A stretch of 54,298 nucleotides of DNA from CAZKXU01 sp964556665 (GTDB lineage Bacteria; Bdellovibrionota_C; UBA2361; CAZKXU01), in assembly GCA_964556665.1 (NCBI GenBank), contig CAZKXU010000008.1:1-54298 (forward strand). Direction: 5' to 3'. The notes beneath the pieces are model-generated. The model saw only the letters and a program-made list of their open reading frames with translations, was not told the origin of the DNA and made no database searches. Positions 9,257-18,284 of this stretch are shown here, one piece after another; within the stretch, counting starts at the first letter, position 1; each line of letters starts with the position of its first letter. Made by a program: the position numbers and the translations under genes.

Positions 9257-9733
9257 CTATGCTGTCTTGCTAATCTGAACCAACGGAGTCTCACGCACTG
9301 AACATATAATGCGCTCTAAGTACGACTTGAGTCGGCGCGCCTCAAGTTGGCTGAAGCATGGCTCAAGCAGTAATAATATCTCCTTGGAGTAAAGATTCCA
9401 AGTCTCGCGCATTGCGCTCTTGCCTTTTGGTGTAAGAGTAGCATAAGCACCGCGGCGATCGTCAGGGCACTTCATACGTTCCATAAGTCCTCGACGTTGT
9501 AACCGTTTGGCTACTCGAGTAATTCCGCTTCTGGTAAAAACCGTTGCCTTAGCCAGATCTGCTAAACGAATCTTGCCGAGCTCACTACGGCTTATACCAA
9601 GTAGAACATCATATTCATCAAGTGAAAGTGGCGCATTACCACTTAAGCTTTGCTCAATCTGCCGAATGGCAAGTGCGTGTGATACAAAGAATGCCCCCCA
9701 AGCCTCCAATAAGTCATTAGTTTTTGTTGCCAT
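9257..9733 (-). CDS. MarR-family transcriptional repressor
   Basis: A 158-residue winged-helix regulator. The HTH region is KIRLADLAKATVFTRSGITR. The wing carries the MarR hallmark DDRRGAYATLTPKG, followed by the C-terminal dimerisation helices. It is divergent from the doxX-dioxygenase pair. The 86-bp gap between the starts holds two near-perfect palindromes that overlap the -35 and -10/+1 of the doxX promoter. It therefore probably represses that pair and itself, with release by a small phenolic or reactive ligand (the ligand is inference). Confidence 0.93.
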   Translation of the reverse strand: MATKTNDLLEAWGAFFVSHALAIRQIEQSLSGNAPLSLDEYDVLLGISRSELGKIRLADLAKATVFTRSGITRVAKRLQRRGLMERMKCPDDRRGAYATLTPKGKSAMRETWNLYSKEILLLLEPCFSQLEARRLKSYLERIICSVRETPLVQISKTA

Positions 9734-9752
9734 GGAATTATCCTAACATATT

Positions 9753-9770
9753 TAGTTGACATGTCAATTA
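9753..9770. promoter_or_regulatory. MarR operator 1
   Basis: TAGTTGACATGTCAATTA is an 18-bp palindrome with one imperfect pair. It overlaps the -35 hexamer of the doxX promoter. Its centre lies 28 bp from that of operator 2. Confidence 0.75.
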
Positions 9771-9784
9771 TTGTTTGTTATAGT
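9756..9784 (+). promoter_or_regulatory. Sigma-70-type promoter of the doxX-VOC pair
   Basis: A consensus -35 TTGACA (9756-9761), a 17-bp spacer and a -10 TATAGT (9779-9784). Operator 1 covers the -35 and operator 2 covers the -10/start region, the usual layout for repression by exclusion of RNA polymerase. The doxX ATG follows about 36 bp after the -10. Confidence 0.75.
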
Positions 9785-9798
9785 TGACACATCAACTA
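9781..9798. promoter_or_regulatory. MarR operator 2
   Basis: TAGTTGACACATCAACTA has perfect 7-bp half-sites (TAGTTGA/TCAACTA) with a 4-bp spacer. It shares its left half-site with operator 1 and overlaps the -10 and start region of the doxX promoter. Confidence 0.75.
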
Positions 9799-9819
9799 TT
9801 TTATTTTAGGTGTAAAATT

Positions 9820-10278
9820 ATGAAAACTTTACTAGTTAAATTGACAAAAACTGAACCGAATCTTGGACCAGTTGTAGCACGTTTAGCCTTAGCTCTGGTG
9901 ATTTTGCCACATGGGCTTCAAAAGACCCTTGGTCTATTCGGTGGGTACGGCTTCGGTGGTACAATGGGTTTTTTTACGGGGAGCCTGGGTGTTCCAGCGC
10001 TACTGGCATTCCTGGTAATCATGGCCGAGTCCCTCGGCTCGGTTGCAATTGCACTTGGATTTTTCACAAGATTCTGCGCATTCAGTCTTGCTCTAGTAAT
10101 GCTTGGGGCAGTTCAGATGGTACATTTTAAGAATGGCTTCTTTATGAATTGGTTTGGCAATCAAGCAGGCGAGGGATATGAGTATCATCTGCTGGTGATT
10201 GGGTTGGCTCTGTCCTTGGTATTTAGTGGAGCAGGAAAGTTTTCAATCGATTCAAAACTAAGCGAGAGGATGCAATGA
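9820..10278 (+). CDS. DoxX-family integral membrane protein
   Basis: A DoxX/DUF417-like membrane protein of about 152 residues from the ATG at 9820. A longer TTG-initiated frame from 9784 would overlap the promoter and operator 2 and is unlikely. Four hydrophobic segments are visible, and the family pattern VARLALALVILPHGLQKTLG opens the first helix. DoxX proteins are inner-membrane proteins linked to respiration, redox stress or catechol/thiosulfate metabolism. Here it overlaps a VOC dioxygenase-like gene by 4 bp (ATGA) and sits under MarR control, which suggests a small stress or aromatic-compound response operon. Confidence 0.88.
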   Translation: MKTLLVKLTKTEPNLGPVVARLALALVILPHGLQKTLGLFGGYGFGGTMGFFTGSLGVPALLAFLVIMAESLGSVAIALGFFTRFCAFSLALVMLGAVQMVHFKNGFFMNWFGNQAGEGYEYHLLVIGLALSLVFSGAGKFSIDSKLSERMQ

Positions 10279-10751
10279 AAATAGGGCATGGCCATTTAAA
10301 GGTTAGAAATTTGAATATAGCACTGGAGTTTTATACTAAAGTGCTTGGCTTGAGGGTGAGCGAGCGAGTGGATGATCATTTTGCCTTTCTAACTTTTGGA
10401 GTGGCGCATCACGATCTTGCATTGCAAGAGTTAGGGGAGGGGGCCTCACAGCCCCCACCCAAGGCAGTCGGGCTATATCACTTGGCTTTTGAAGTTGCTA
10501 ATCGGAGTGAGCTTGGAGCTGCTCTTTTAAAACTTGAAGAGATGGGGTGTGCGACTACCTTGATCGATCATCGAATTAGTTGGGCTATCTATACCGCTGA
10601 TCCCGATGGCAATGGTGTAGAAATATATCTTGATCGCCGAGGCTCAGCTGGAGGAGAAAAAATCTGGAACGGAATAAGCTATAGCCTAAATCGTCAGGAA
10701 CTAGTTTGTTCCCGTTCCTTACGGAGCGCAAATGCGCTAAGCGCTACCTAG
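10275..10751 (+). CDS. VOC-family metalloenzyme (catechol 2,3-dioxygenase/glyoxalase-like)
   Basis: A 158-residue vicinal-oxygen-chelate protein with paired beta-alpha-beta-beta-beta modules. A 2-His-1-Glu metal site is visible: His in GHGHLKVRN near residue 6, His in GLYHLAFEV near 72 and Glu in GNGVEIYLDRR. Similar proteins are annotated as ring-cleaving dioxygenases, glyoxalases or fosfomycin-resistance-like enzymes, and the substrate cannot be read from sequence. The last ~25 residues have low-complexity character and may be read-through of degraded sequence. Its start overlaps the doxX stop (ATGA), so the two are translationally coupled under the MarR-controlled promoter. Confidence 0.88.
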   Translation: MKIGHGHLKVRNLNIALEFYTKVLGLRVSERVDDHFAFLTFGVAHHDLALQELGEGASQPPPKAVGLYHLAFEVANRSELGAALLKLEEMGCATTLIDHRISWAIYTADPDGNGVEIYLDRRGSAGGEKIWNGISYSLNRQELVCSRSLRSANALSAT

Positions 10752-10869
10752 GCGCCTTGTACGGGCCTCCTGTCTTAGTTTTGCAAAAAAGGTAGTTCCC
10801 GGACAGAATCTAGTTAAATTCGGTAAATCTTGGAGATCTCCTCCTGTACACTAATGGTACAGGAATATC

Positions 10870-11472
10870 CCTAATTTCAGTCGGTTCCTACATATAGCCG
10901 CACATTTTAATGCCAAGCAGGTTAACTTAGAGAAGTTGGCCAAAGACTCGCAGGTCGGAGCCAGTACCGTTAGGAATTATTTCGAGATTCTGAATGATAC
11001 ATTAATCGGACGCAGGCTTCAGCCCTGGAATAAAAGCACAAAGATCAAAGAATCAGCGACTGACAAATTTTACCTATTCGACTCTGGCGTGGCCAGGCAG
11101 CTACAAGGCAGAATGAATTACGCGCAAGGAACTCCTGAATTTGGCGACGCCTTGGAAGCCTATGTCCACCACGAATTGAGCTGCTTTATAGAGTATAGAT
11201 CTCGGGATTCAACGCTCCACTATTGGCGTACTCATAGCGGCTATGAGGTCGACTTTGTGCTAAATGGAGAGATTGCGATTGAAGTCAAAGCAACATCCAA
11301 CCCCTCCAAAGAAGAGATAAAAGGCCTGCTTGCATTTAAAAAAGAATATCAAGCAAAAAGATTGATCTTAGTTTGCCAAGATCCGTTTAAGAGAGTAGCT
11401 GAAGGCGTAGAGATTGTACCTGTGCGAGCATTTTTAGATATGTTGTGGGGTGGGGAGATTGTGAAAAATTGA
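10870..11472 (+). pseudogene. 5'-truncated ATP-binding protein, only HTH and DUF4143 part left
   Basis: The open frame from a stop at 10852 encodes the C-terminal half of the AAA_14/DUF4143 family of archaeal/bacterial ATPases. NFSRFLHIAAHFNAKQVN and KLAKDSQVGASTVRNYF give the winged-helix linker. KFYLFDSGVARQL, FGDALEAYVHHEL, SGYEVDFVLNG and AIEVKAT give the nuclease-like DUF4143 fold. The family's N-terminal P-loop ATPase (about 200 residues) is absent, and no start codon exists upstream of the homologous part. The first in-frame TTG, at 10936, is already inside the conserved region. This is best read as a remnant, though a standalone DUF4143 protein starting at TTG cannot be excluded. Confidence 0.7.
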
Positions 11473-11503
11473 TGAAGTTCTCCATCATTTTATCTTCACT
11501 TAT

Positions 11504-12937
11504 TTAGCCCTCCTCTTTCTCCACCACAACTGGAGCATTAAGAGGTCTTACCGCGGATAGCTGCCAGAGCCGCATGATTAGATCTGGGTCTAGTTTAAGG
11601 TCGCCAGATAAGATCTGTGTCCCATCAAAAGCAAAGAATGGCCGTGATATTGTCATGCCCGGGATTAGATCGGCTAGTTCTACCTTAGTTTCATTCTCTG
11701 AAACCTCCTGATTTTTATTCTGAGATGCTGCCAGTAGAAGCTTCTTGTTTGTCCTTAAATGTTTAGGTACTAAAGCGGCTGAAGTTTTTATTGAAATTGC
11801 TTCAGATAGAATTTTTATTACGCAGGCTAAAACCTGTGGATGAATATTTGAAATTTCGTTATTACGCAACTTTCTAAGCACTGTATAGGCGCCACGCGAG
11901 TCCCATAGACCGCTTGGATAGCAAGCACGGTCGATCATATCAAGGGTCATAAGCGTACTGGCAACAATAGATACTTCATCTTCGCCCGGGGATTGCTCAT
12001 GTCCGATGTAACGAGCGGTAGTAGATACAATATTGCCTATCAGCGGCGATTTGAGATCCTCAGTTAGTTTCATGGCGCTATCCTTCAGTCGGCTGCAGAG
12101 CTCGCTTCTAATATCCTGAGAATTTGAATAGTGATACTGAATTCTGGTGAGAGCACGATTACGCTGTGCAAAGCTTGACATATATAAAAATGCGGCTGCC
12201 TGGGCAGCTTCTCTAAGTGCTGCTGGCATGGCTAAGGTCTCCAATATTCTGCTATTTAGAAATGCTAGACGGTGCAGATGGGCAATGTACCATTTGCCAG
12301 CATCGGCGCAGGCAAGTCCTATCGTCGATTGAATGGAGCGATCCTTAGGCAGATAATGTTTCTGGTTTCCGAGCTGTGATAGACGGTATTCCTTACCACC
12401 TAGGTTTTGAATATTTAGTTTTAGCTTAGACCAGTAGTTAAATATTGCTGCTGGCTTATCTACAATCTGTGGAGGTGTTTCTTGAGGTGTAGGCTCTGCC
12501 GCGGTATTTGAAGTTTCGACGCTAAATCTTTTGCGCTCAATAAAGCGCGGATATTTTTCAATAACGAAATCAACTGCGCTGAATAGATCCCAGAGGTTGT
12601 AAGGCACTGAGATAGTTACAACCAGATCGAAATATTGTTTAAGTACCGGCTCGGCAGCGGCTGCATCTTTTCCTACAATGATTAACGGAAAATCGTGAAG
12701 CTCCTTATTGGCAACTAATGAGCGAACATTATTGATTGTCTCCTGATCGTCCTCGCTTCCTATGGTAATGAATATCGGCTGCTTTAACTGAAGAAGTGCC
12801 TCCCCGCATTCACGAATATCAGTCTTAATACTGCTTGCCATCCCTTTCGCTTTAAGTTTTTCACGGAAAGATGGGGGCAGCTCGCCGCCGCTTTGAAATA
12901 TCAAAATGTCGTAGTGGGAATCGGGTATTGTCGCCAT
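11504..12937 (-). CDS. Pseudo-receiver protein with degenerate HD-GYP domain
   Basis: The first ~125 of 477 residues look like a receiver fold (YDILIFQSGG, FPLIIVGKD) but lack the phosphoacceptor Asp (FITIGSEDD at that place). After a Pro-rich linker comes a helical domain whose end aligns with the last helices of HD-GYP phosphodiesterases: STLMTLDMIDRACYPS, then HPQVLACVIKIL. The HD pair and the GYP loop are not recognisable. The C-terminus (LADLIPGMTISRPFFAFDGT) is the short beta-rich tail seen after many HD-GYP or response-regulator proteins. It is predicted to be a signalling scaffold or c-di-GMP sensor without phosphodiesterase activity. That conclusion is inference. It stands alone, convergent with the truncated ATPase gene. 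Confidence 0.6.
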   Translation of the reverse strand: MATIPDSHYDILIFQSGGELPPSFREKLKAKGMASSIKTDIRECGEALLQLKQPIFITIGSEDDQETINNVRSLVANKELHDFPLIIVGKDAAAAEPVLKQYFDLVVTISVPYNLWDLFSAVDFVIEKYPRFIERKRFSVETSNTAAEPTPQETPPQIVDKPAAIFNYWSKLKLNIQNLGGKEYRLSQLGNQKHYLPKDRSIQSTIGLACADAGKWYIAHLHRLAFLNSRILETLAMPAALREAAQAAAFLYMSSFAQRNRALTRIQYHYSNSQDIRSELCSRLKDSAMKLTEDLKSPLIGNIVSTTARYIGHEQSPGEDEVSIVASTLMTLDMIDRACYPSGLWDSRGAYTVLRKLRNNEISNIHPQVLACVIKILSEAISIKTSAALVPKHLRTNKKLLLAASQNKNQEVSENETKVELADLIPGMTISRPFFAFDGTQILSGDLKLDPDLIMRLWQLSAVRPLNAPVVVEKEEG

Positions 12938-13058
12938 CAGGTAACTTTTACAGATCGACTCAATTCATGAAGTACTTAATGTTCCACCGCACTTTTTCTA
13001 TTCCAAACAGAAGGCAACTAGTTTATGTTATAAAAATTGAGTTTTTATAGGATCTTAG

Positions 13059-14555
13059 ATGAATATTCGTACTTTGCCGCAGACTTTTGAGAACTTAACC
13101 GCGCCCCTAGTAGTCGTTCTAGTTAAGGCAGAATCTCTGCAGCCTAAAAAAGGTGGAAAAAAACAGGGCGTAGACCTTGCAGGGCTTAATGAGAAGCTAG
13201 GTGGAGATCTACTCAGAAAATTAGCCGCACTTGAATTTAAGGGTAAGCCCGCTGAGTCCTGTCTTATTAATCTTCCAAGTACGGAGCCCTTCGGTGCTCT
13301 GTTATTTTACGGTTGGGATGGAAAGCAGAAGTCTAATCATAAGAAGTTAGCTGTTTACCGCAAATTAGGAAGTACGGTTTTAGGTGCCGCAAAAAAGCTT
13401 AAAGCTTCTAAGGTGGCGCTGTTGCCGGATGATGCAGATTTTACCAAGGATAATCTTTTTTCATTCCTAGAAGGGCTGCTGTTAACCGCCTATACATTTA
13501 TTCAGTATAAATCAAAACAGGATCCGCGTTTTGAGCTGTCAGAGATAAATATATTGGGAGGAGCAAAAATTAAGCCTGAAGTCGTAGAGCAGGCTAAAAT
13601 TGTAACGAATGCAACTATAATGGCGCGTGATTTGGTAAATATGCCGGCGCGTGATTGCACCCCGTCTTATCTAGTAACTAAGGCACGAGAGGTTGCAAAA
13701 AATGGGAAGCTCAAGATTACGGTTTTTGAAAAAAAGGATCTGGAAAAACTAGGTGCAAATTCACTTCTTTCTGTTGCCTCCGGCAGCGATGAGCCGCCCT
13801 ACTTAATCAAACTTGTATATAAGCCAAAAGGAAAAGCAAAAAAAATCATTTCAATTGTTGGAAAAGGGGTCACCTTTGATACTGGCGGCTATTCTATCAA
13901 GACAGCCGGAGGGATGGAGACAATGAAGTGTGATATGTCGGGAGCCGCAGCTGTAATTGCTACGATGCAGGCGGTAGCGCTTTTAGAGCCGAAAATAGAG
14001 GTGCGCGGGTATGTGCCTACTGTTGAGAATATGGTTAACGGGCATGCCACCCGTCCTGGTGACATAGTTAGAGCAACAAATAAGAAGACTATTGAGATTC
14101 TAAATACAGATGCTGAGGGTAGGCTTATTCTAGCCGATGCGCTCTGCATGGCAGAGAGTGATAAGTGTGATGCGATTATCGATCTTGCAACTCTGACCGG
14201 AGCTTGTGTCGTCGCCCTTGGCCCGGATTATGCCGGGCTTTTCAGTACTGATGAGCGGCTTGCGGCAGCACTTTCCAGCGCCGCAGAGGAGAGTGCAGAG
14301 CCTATTTGGCGGATGCCTTTAGCTGAGGAGTACCGTGAGGCTATCAAGAGCAGTGTGGCCGATATAAAAAACACAGGCGGCAAGGCTGGTGCAATAACGG
14401 CAGCTCTATTCTTAAATGAGTTTGTAGAGAAAACGCCGTGGGCACACCTTGATATCGCTGGACCTGCCTTTGTTGATGGAGATAAGGATCATATCAAAAA
14501 GGGCGGTACAGGGTTTGGTGTGCGGACCTTGGTGCGGTATCTGATGGGGGTATGA
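13059..14555 (+). CDS. pepA: Cytosol (leucyl) aminopeptidase, peptidase family M17
   Basis: A 498-residue di-metal aminopeptidase that removes N-terminal residues from peptides in the cytoplasm, usually as a hexamer. An M17 N-terminal domain (about 1-170) precedes the catalytic domain. The metal and active-site motifs are GKGVTFDTGGYSIK, MKCDMSGAAAV and the signature NTDAEGRLILADAL, all intact. Length is normal. PepA also binds DNA in some bacteria; nothing here tests that. The gene is 52 bp upstream of gyrA on the same strand. Confidence 0.96.
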   Translation: MNIRTLPQTFENLTAPLVVVLVKAESLQPKKGGKKQGVDLAGLNEKLGGDLLRKLAALEFKGKPAESCLINLPSTEPFGALLFYGWDGKQKSNHKKLAVYRKLGSTVLGAAKKLKASKVALLPDDADFTKDNLFSFLEGLLLTAYTFIQYKSKQDPRFELSEINILGGAKIKPEVVEQAKIVTNATIMARDLVNMPARDCTPSYLVTKAREVAKNGKLKITVFEKKDLEKLGANSLLSVASGSDEPPYLIKLVYKPKGKAKKIISIVGKGVTFDTGGYSIKTAGGMETMKCDMSGAAAVIATMQAVALLEPKIEVRGYVPTVENMVNGHATRPGDIVRATNKKTIEILNTDAEGRLILADALCMAESDKCDAIIDLATLTGACVVALGPDYAGLFSTDERLAAALSSAAEESAEPIWRMPLAEEYREAIKSSVADIKNTGGKAGAITAALFLNEFVEKTPWAHLDIAGPAFVDGDKDHIKKGGTGFGVRTLVRYLMGV

Positions 14556-14607
14556 GTCCAACCTAATCCCTTGAAAAATCCCCGTAAATTCGCTATTTTA
14601 TGACTCT

Positions 14608-17085
14608 ATGGAAGCAGCCGTAAACTTACATGCAATTAATATAGAAGATGAAATGCGTCAGTCCTATATGGACTACGCCATGAGCGTTATTATTGGTCGA
14701 GCGCTTCCCGATGTACGTGATGGTCTTAAGCCGGTGCAGCGCCGAGTCCTATACGCCATGTTGGGATTAGGGTTAGTTCCAGGCAAGAAACATTCTAAGT
14801 GTGCCGGTGTAGTTGGTGAGGTATTAAAAAGATTACATCCGCATGGTGATATTCCTGTTTATGACGCGCTTGTAAATTTGGTGCAGCCTTGGACCAAGCG
14901 GTACGGATTGGTGGATGGTCAGGGAAATTTCGGATCTATAGATGGAGACTCAGCCGCTGCCTACCGTTATACGGAGTGTAGACTTACACATGTAGCGGAG
15001 CGCATGCTTGAGGATATTGAAAAAGATACCGTTGATTTTATCCCTAACTTTGATGAATCAAGTGAGGAGCCGGTGGTATTGCCATGCGCGGTTCCAAATC
15101 TTTTAATTAACGGCTCAGACGGAATTGCGGTGGGCATGGCTACTCATATGCCTCCTCATAACCTAGGCGAGGTAGTAGCCGCTATTATTGCATATATGAA
15201 CAACCCTGAGATTCAGCTGCAGGAGTTAATGAAATTAATTCCTGGGCCGGATTTCCCAACAGGCGGTATCATTTATGGCCGTGACGGCATTAATTCCGCC
15301 TATGCTAATGGACGCGGCATTATTCAGCTGCGAGCAAAAACAAGCATTGAGAATCTAAAGACAGGATCCCGCGAATGTCAGGCTATTGTAGTTACTGAAA
15401 TTCCGTTTCAGGTTAATAAGTCAAGATTAATAGAGAGAATTGCTGAACTCGTTAACGAGAAAGAGGTTGATGGCATCAGTAAGCTCCGTGATGAATCAGA
15501 CCGAACCGGAATGCGTATTGTTGTCGAGCTTAAGCGCGACGCAACTCCGGAGGTTGTACTTAATCAGCTCTTTAAACTAACACCTCTACAGGATAGTTTC
15601 GGTGTTATAAATCTTGCTATCGTAGAAGGCCGCCCAGAGATTCTCCCGCTTAGCGGTATAATCAAGAATTTTGTATTCCATCGCCGTGATGTCGTAACCC
15701 GTCGCACCCATTTTGAGCTTCGCAAGGCTGAAGCGCGTATGCATCTTTTGGAAGGTTTTAGGATCGCCCTCTTAAACCTCGATGCGGTTATTGAGCTGAT
15801 TAAGAAGTCTGAGTCTCCGGCTGAGGCACGTCAGGGCTTGATGAGTAAGTATAGCCTCTCTGAGATCCAAGCGCAGGCTATTCTAGATCTACGATTGCAG
15901 AAATTAACCGGCATGGAGCGATTGGCTATTGAGCAGGAGCACGCCGAGTTGGCTAAGGAGATTGAGCGCTTAAAGGGGATCCTCTCAGATACAAAGAAGG
16001 TCGATGCTCTTATTATCGCAGAGCTAACAGAGATAGGTGAAAAGTACGGAGATAAGCGCCGCACCGAGATCGTCTCACAGCAGGCAGAGATAAATGTCGA
16101 GGATCTGATTGAAGATGAGGAGATGGTGGTAACGTTAAGCCATCGCGGCTACATTAAACGCACACCAATAGTAAATTACCGTGCACAAAAACGCGGCGGG
16201 AAGGGGATCACCGGCGCCGCCCAGCAGGATGACGATTTTATAGAGCATCTATTTGTTGCCTCGACGCATGACGATCTAATGGTATTTACAAGCCGCGGCA
16301 GGCTTTATTGGCAGAAGGTATACGAAATACCTGAGTCGGCGCGCAACACGCGCGGGCGAGCGCTTGTAAACGTCTTGAATCTAAAAGAGGAGGAGTCTAT
16401 TACTGCTGTTCTTCCTGTGCGTGGAATCTCCGAGACGCACCATCTTTTTATGGCAACCGAGCAGGGGGTTGTTAAGCGCGTAATGCTCTCTGAGTTTGCA
16501 GGCTCAAGACGCACCAATGGTATTATCGCATGTAAGTTAAGGGATGGAGATAATCTCATAGGTGTCGGTATCAGCTCAGGCGAGGATGAGATTATTCTCT
16601 GTAGTAAGCAGGGAATGGCGATGCGTTTTCAGGAAGCTAAAGTGCGCGATATGGGCCGCACGGCTGTAGGGGTGCGCGGTATGCGGCTTGATGATGGGGA
16701 TGCGGTAGTTAGTATGACTATCGTTTCTAATCTTGTCGCTGGTGCGCCGGCTGTAGTCGGAAAAGCCGGTAAGGATGGAACTTTGCTCACAGTATGTGAA
16801 AATGGGTACGGTAAGCGCAGTTTGATTGAGGACTATAGACTTACTGGTCGTGGTGCGCGTGGCGTCATCGACATAAAAACTTCTGATCGAAACGGTCCTG
16901 TAATCGCAGCTTGTGCTGTAACAGATGAGAGCGAGTTAATGCTTATTACCACGGCAGGAAAAGTTATCCGCATCCGCTCCAAGGAGCTTTCGATTATCGG
17001 ACGTAATACAGGAGGTGTGCGTTTAATAAACCTTGAGCCCGGTGAGAAGGTTGCCGCCGTAGCGCATCTGGCCGAAACGGAATAG
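14608..17085 (+). CDS. gyrA: DNA gyrase subunit A
   Basis: The 825-residue breakage-reunion subunit of type IIA topoisomerase. The catalytic tyrosine is Tyr121 in AAAYRYTE. The C-terminal beta-pinwheel contains the GyrA box as QKRGGKG (consensus QRRGGKG), which marks it as gyrase rather than topoisomerase IV. The quinolone-determining loop reads HPHGDIPVYDAL. Ile82 stands where E. coli GyrA has Ser83, while the acidic Asp86 (E. coli Asp87) is kept. A second A subunit begins at 53850. No Shine-Dalgarno sequence is obvious. A REP-B element follows 21 bp after the stop. Confidence 0.95.
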   Translation: MEAAVNLHAINIEDEMRQSYMDYAMSVIIGRALPDVRDGLKPVQRRVLYAMLGLGLVPGKKHSKCAGVVGEVLKRLHPHGDIPVYDALVNLVQPWTKRYGLVDGQGNFGSIDGDSAAAYRYTECRLTHVAERMLEDIEKDTVDFIPNFDESSEEPVVLPCAVPNLLINGSDGIAVGMATHMPPHNLGEVVAAIIAYMNNPEIQLQELMKLIPGPDFPTGGIIYGRDGINSAYANGRGIIQLRAKTSIENLKTGSRECQAIVVTEIPFQVNKSRLIERIAELVNEKEVDGISKLRDESDRTGMRIVVELKRDATPEVVLNQLFKLTPLQDSFGVINLAIVEGRPEILPLSGIIKNFVFHRRDVVTRRTHFELRKAEARMHLLEGFRIALLNLDAVIELIKKSESPAEARQGLMSKYSLSEIQAQAILDLRLQKLTGMERLAIEQEHAELAKEIERLKGILSDTKKVDALIIAELTEIGEKYGDKRRTEIVSQQAEINVEDLIEDEEMVVTLSHRGYIKRTPIVNYRAQKRGGKGITGAAQQDDDFIEHLFVASTHDDLMVFTSRGRLYWQKVYEIPESARNTRGRALVNVLNLKEEESITAVLPVRGISETHHLFMATEQGVVKRVMLSEFAGSRRTNGIIACKLRDGDNLIGVGISSGEDEIILCSKQGMAMRFQEAKVRDMGRTAVGVRGMRLDDGDAVVSMTIVSNLVAGAPAVVGKAGKDGTLLTVCENGYGKRSLIEDYRLTGRGARGVIDIKTSDRNGPVIAACAVTDESELMLITTAGKVIRIRSKELSIIGRNTGGVRLINLEPGEKVAAVAHLAETE

Positions 17086-17106
17086 GTTTTATTTGGTTGA
17101 TTGTTG

Positions 17107-17167
17107 TAGGGGCAGATGGCAATCTGCCCCAGGTGCGAGCGGCAGCTCGCACAATTTGGCCCCTGCA
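17107..17167. repeat. REP-B element, copy 1
   Basis: Two adjacent hairpins, GGGGCAGATGGCAATCTGCCCC-like and GTGCGAGCGGCAGCTCGCAC, with flanks TAGGGGC and GCCCCTGC that pair across the element. It lies between gyrA and gpsA. The same pair in inverted order is at 18199-18252, on the other side of gpsA. Confidence 0.85.
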
Positions 17168-17188
17168 ATAACTATTTTTAAAAAATCT

Positions 17189-18181
17189 ATGCCATCCACC
17201 ACCATCTCAGTTCTAGGTCTAGGAAATTGGGGAACGGCACTTGCTAACCATCTTGCTACAAAAGGGTTTGATGTTTTGGGGTGGTGTAAGGAGAAGGAGA
17301 TATTTGATGGCATCAATTCTAAACATGAGAACCCGACTTACCTAAAAGGGATCGCACTTAGTCCGCAGCTTAAGGCCACACTTAATTTAGAGGAAGCTCT
17401 CGGTGCAAAATATATTCTACTGGTATTCTCCGCTTCTGCCTTAAGGGAGATGTCTGCTAAGTTAAGAGTATCAAATGATACCTTGTTGATTAGCTGCATT
17501 AAGGGTCTTGAATCCACAACTTTACTTACCCCACTAAAATTTTTGGAGGCAAATCTTGTAAGTAAACCTGCTCTGGCGGTAGTAAGTGGGCCAACTTTTG
17601 CGCGGGACATAGTTGCGCATCGCCCTTCCGGAGCAGTAGCCGCATCGAAAAATGAAGCTGTGGCACGTGAGGTAGCTGAGCTTTTTAACTCTGACTGGAT
17701 GAAGTTATATGTTTCTACCGATCCGCTTGGGGTTGAATTGGGTGGAATTTTAAAAAATGTGATAGCGCTCGCTGCTGGTGTATGTGATGGCCTTAAACTC
17801 GGAGACTCAGCCAGGGCAGGGTTAATTACCCGCGGCTTGGCCGAGATGATGCGTATTTCACAGGCGATGGGAGCAGACCTACAGACATTATCTGGACTCT
17901 CTGGCTTAGGCGATCTGATTATGACAGCGACCTCAGATCTGAGTCGTAACCGTACAGTTGGTGTTAGGCTAGGTAAAGGGGAGAAACTAGCCGATATTAT
18001 CCGGAGTTTGGGATCTGTAGCAGAAGGGGTAAGCAGCACTCCGGTAATATTGGAACTCGCAAAACGAAACTCTGTTGATGTGCCGATTATAGATGCTGTA
18101 TCTAAGCTATTAAAAGATGAAGTAACCGCCATGGAGATGGTACAGGCATTATTAAAACGTCCGATGCGGAGGGAGTTTTAG
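17189..18181 (+). CDS. gpsA: NAD(P)-dependent glycerol-3-phosphate dehydrogenase
   Basis: Makes sn-glycerol 3-phosphate from dihydroxyacetone phosphate for phospholipid synthesis. From the ATG at 17189 the protein is 330 residues, the usual length. An in-frame start 96 bp upstream would translate through the REP-B hairpins and is rejected. The N-terminal Rossmann motif is VLGLGNWGTALA. Downstream are LLISCIKGLE, VVSGPTFARDI, the catalytic lysine region GGILKNVIALAAG and the SGLGDLIMT motif. It is bracketed by inverted REP-B copies. Confidence 0.96.
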   Translation: MPSTTISVLGLGNWGTALANHLATKGFDVLGWCKEKEIFDGINSKHENPTYLKGIALSPQLKATLNLEEALGAKYILLVFSASALREMSAKLRVSNDTLLISCIKGLESTTLLTPLKFLEANLVSKPALAVVSGPTFARDIVAHRPSGAVAASKNEAVAREVAELFNSDWMKLYVSTDPLGVELGGILKNVIALAAGVCDGLKLGDSARAGLITRGLAEMMRISQAMGADLQTLSGLSGLGDLIMTATSDLSRNRTVGVRLGKGEKLADIIRSLGSVAEGVSSTPVILELAKRNSVDVPIIDAVSKLLKDEVTAMEMVQALLKRPMRREF

Positions 18182-18198
18182 GTTGGGTGGTGGCGGGA

Positions 18199-18252
18199 CA
18201 AAATTGTGCGAACTGCCGTTCGCACCTGGGGCAGATTGCCATCTGCCCCTAC
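18199..18252. repeat. REP-B element, copy 2 (inverted)
   Basis: GTGCGAACTGCCGTTCGCAC followed by GGGGCAGATTGCCATCTGCCCC-like hairpin DNA. It is the same two-hairpin unit as at 17107 in opposite orientation, 17 bp after the gpsA stop. Together the two copies bracket gpsA. Confidence 0.85.
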
Positions 18253-18284
18253 GGAGACATTTGTAATGTAGGGAATATCTTACG

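Noticed and set aside
17338..18132. 264-aa minus-strand ORF opposite gpsA
   Set aside because: It is a shadow of gpsA with Ser/Arg/Thr-rich composition and no recognisable domain; gpsA motifs are intact on the plus strand.
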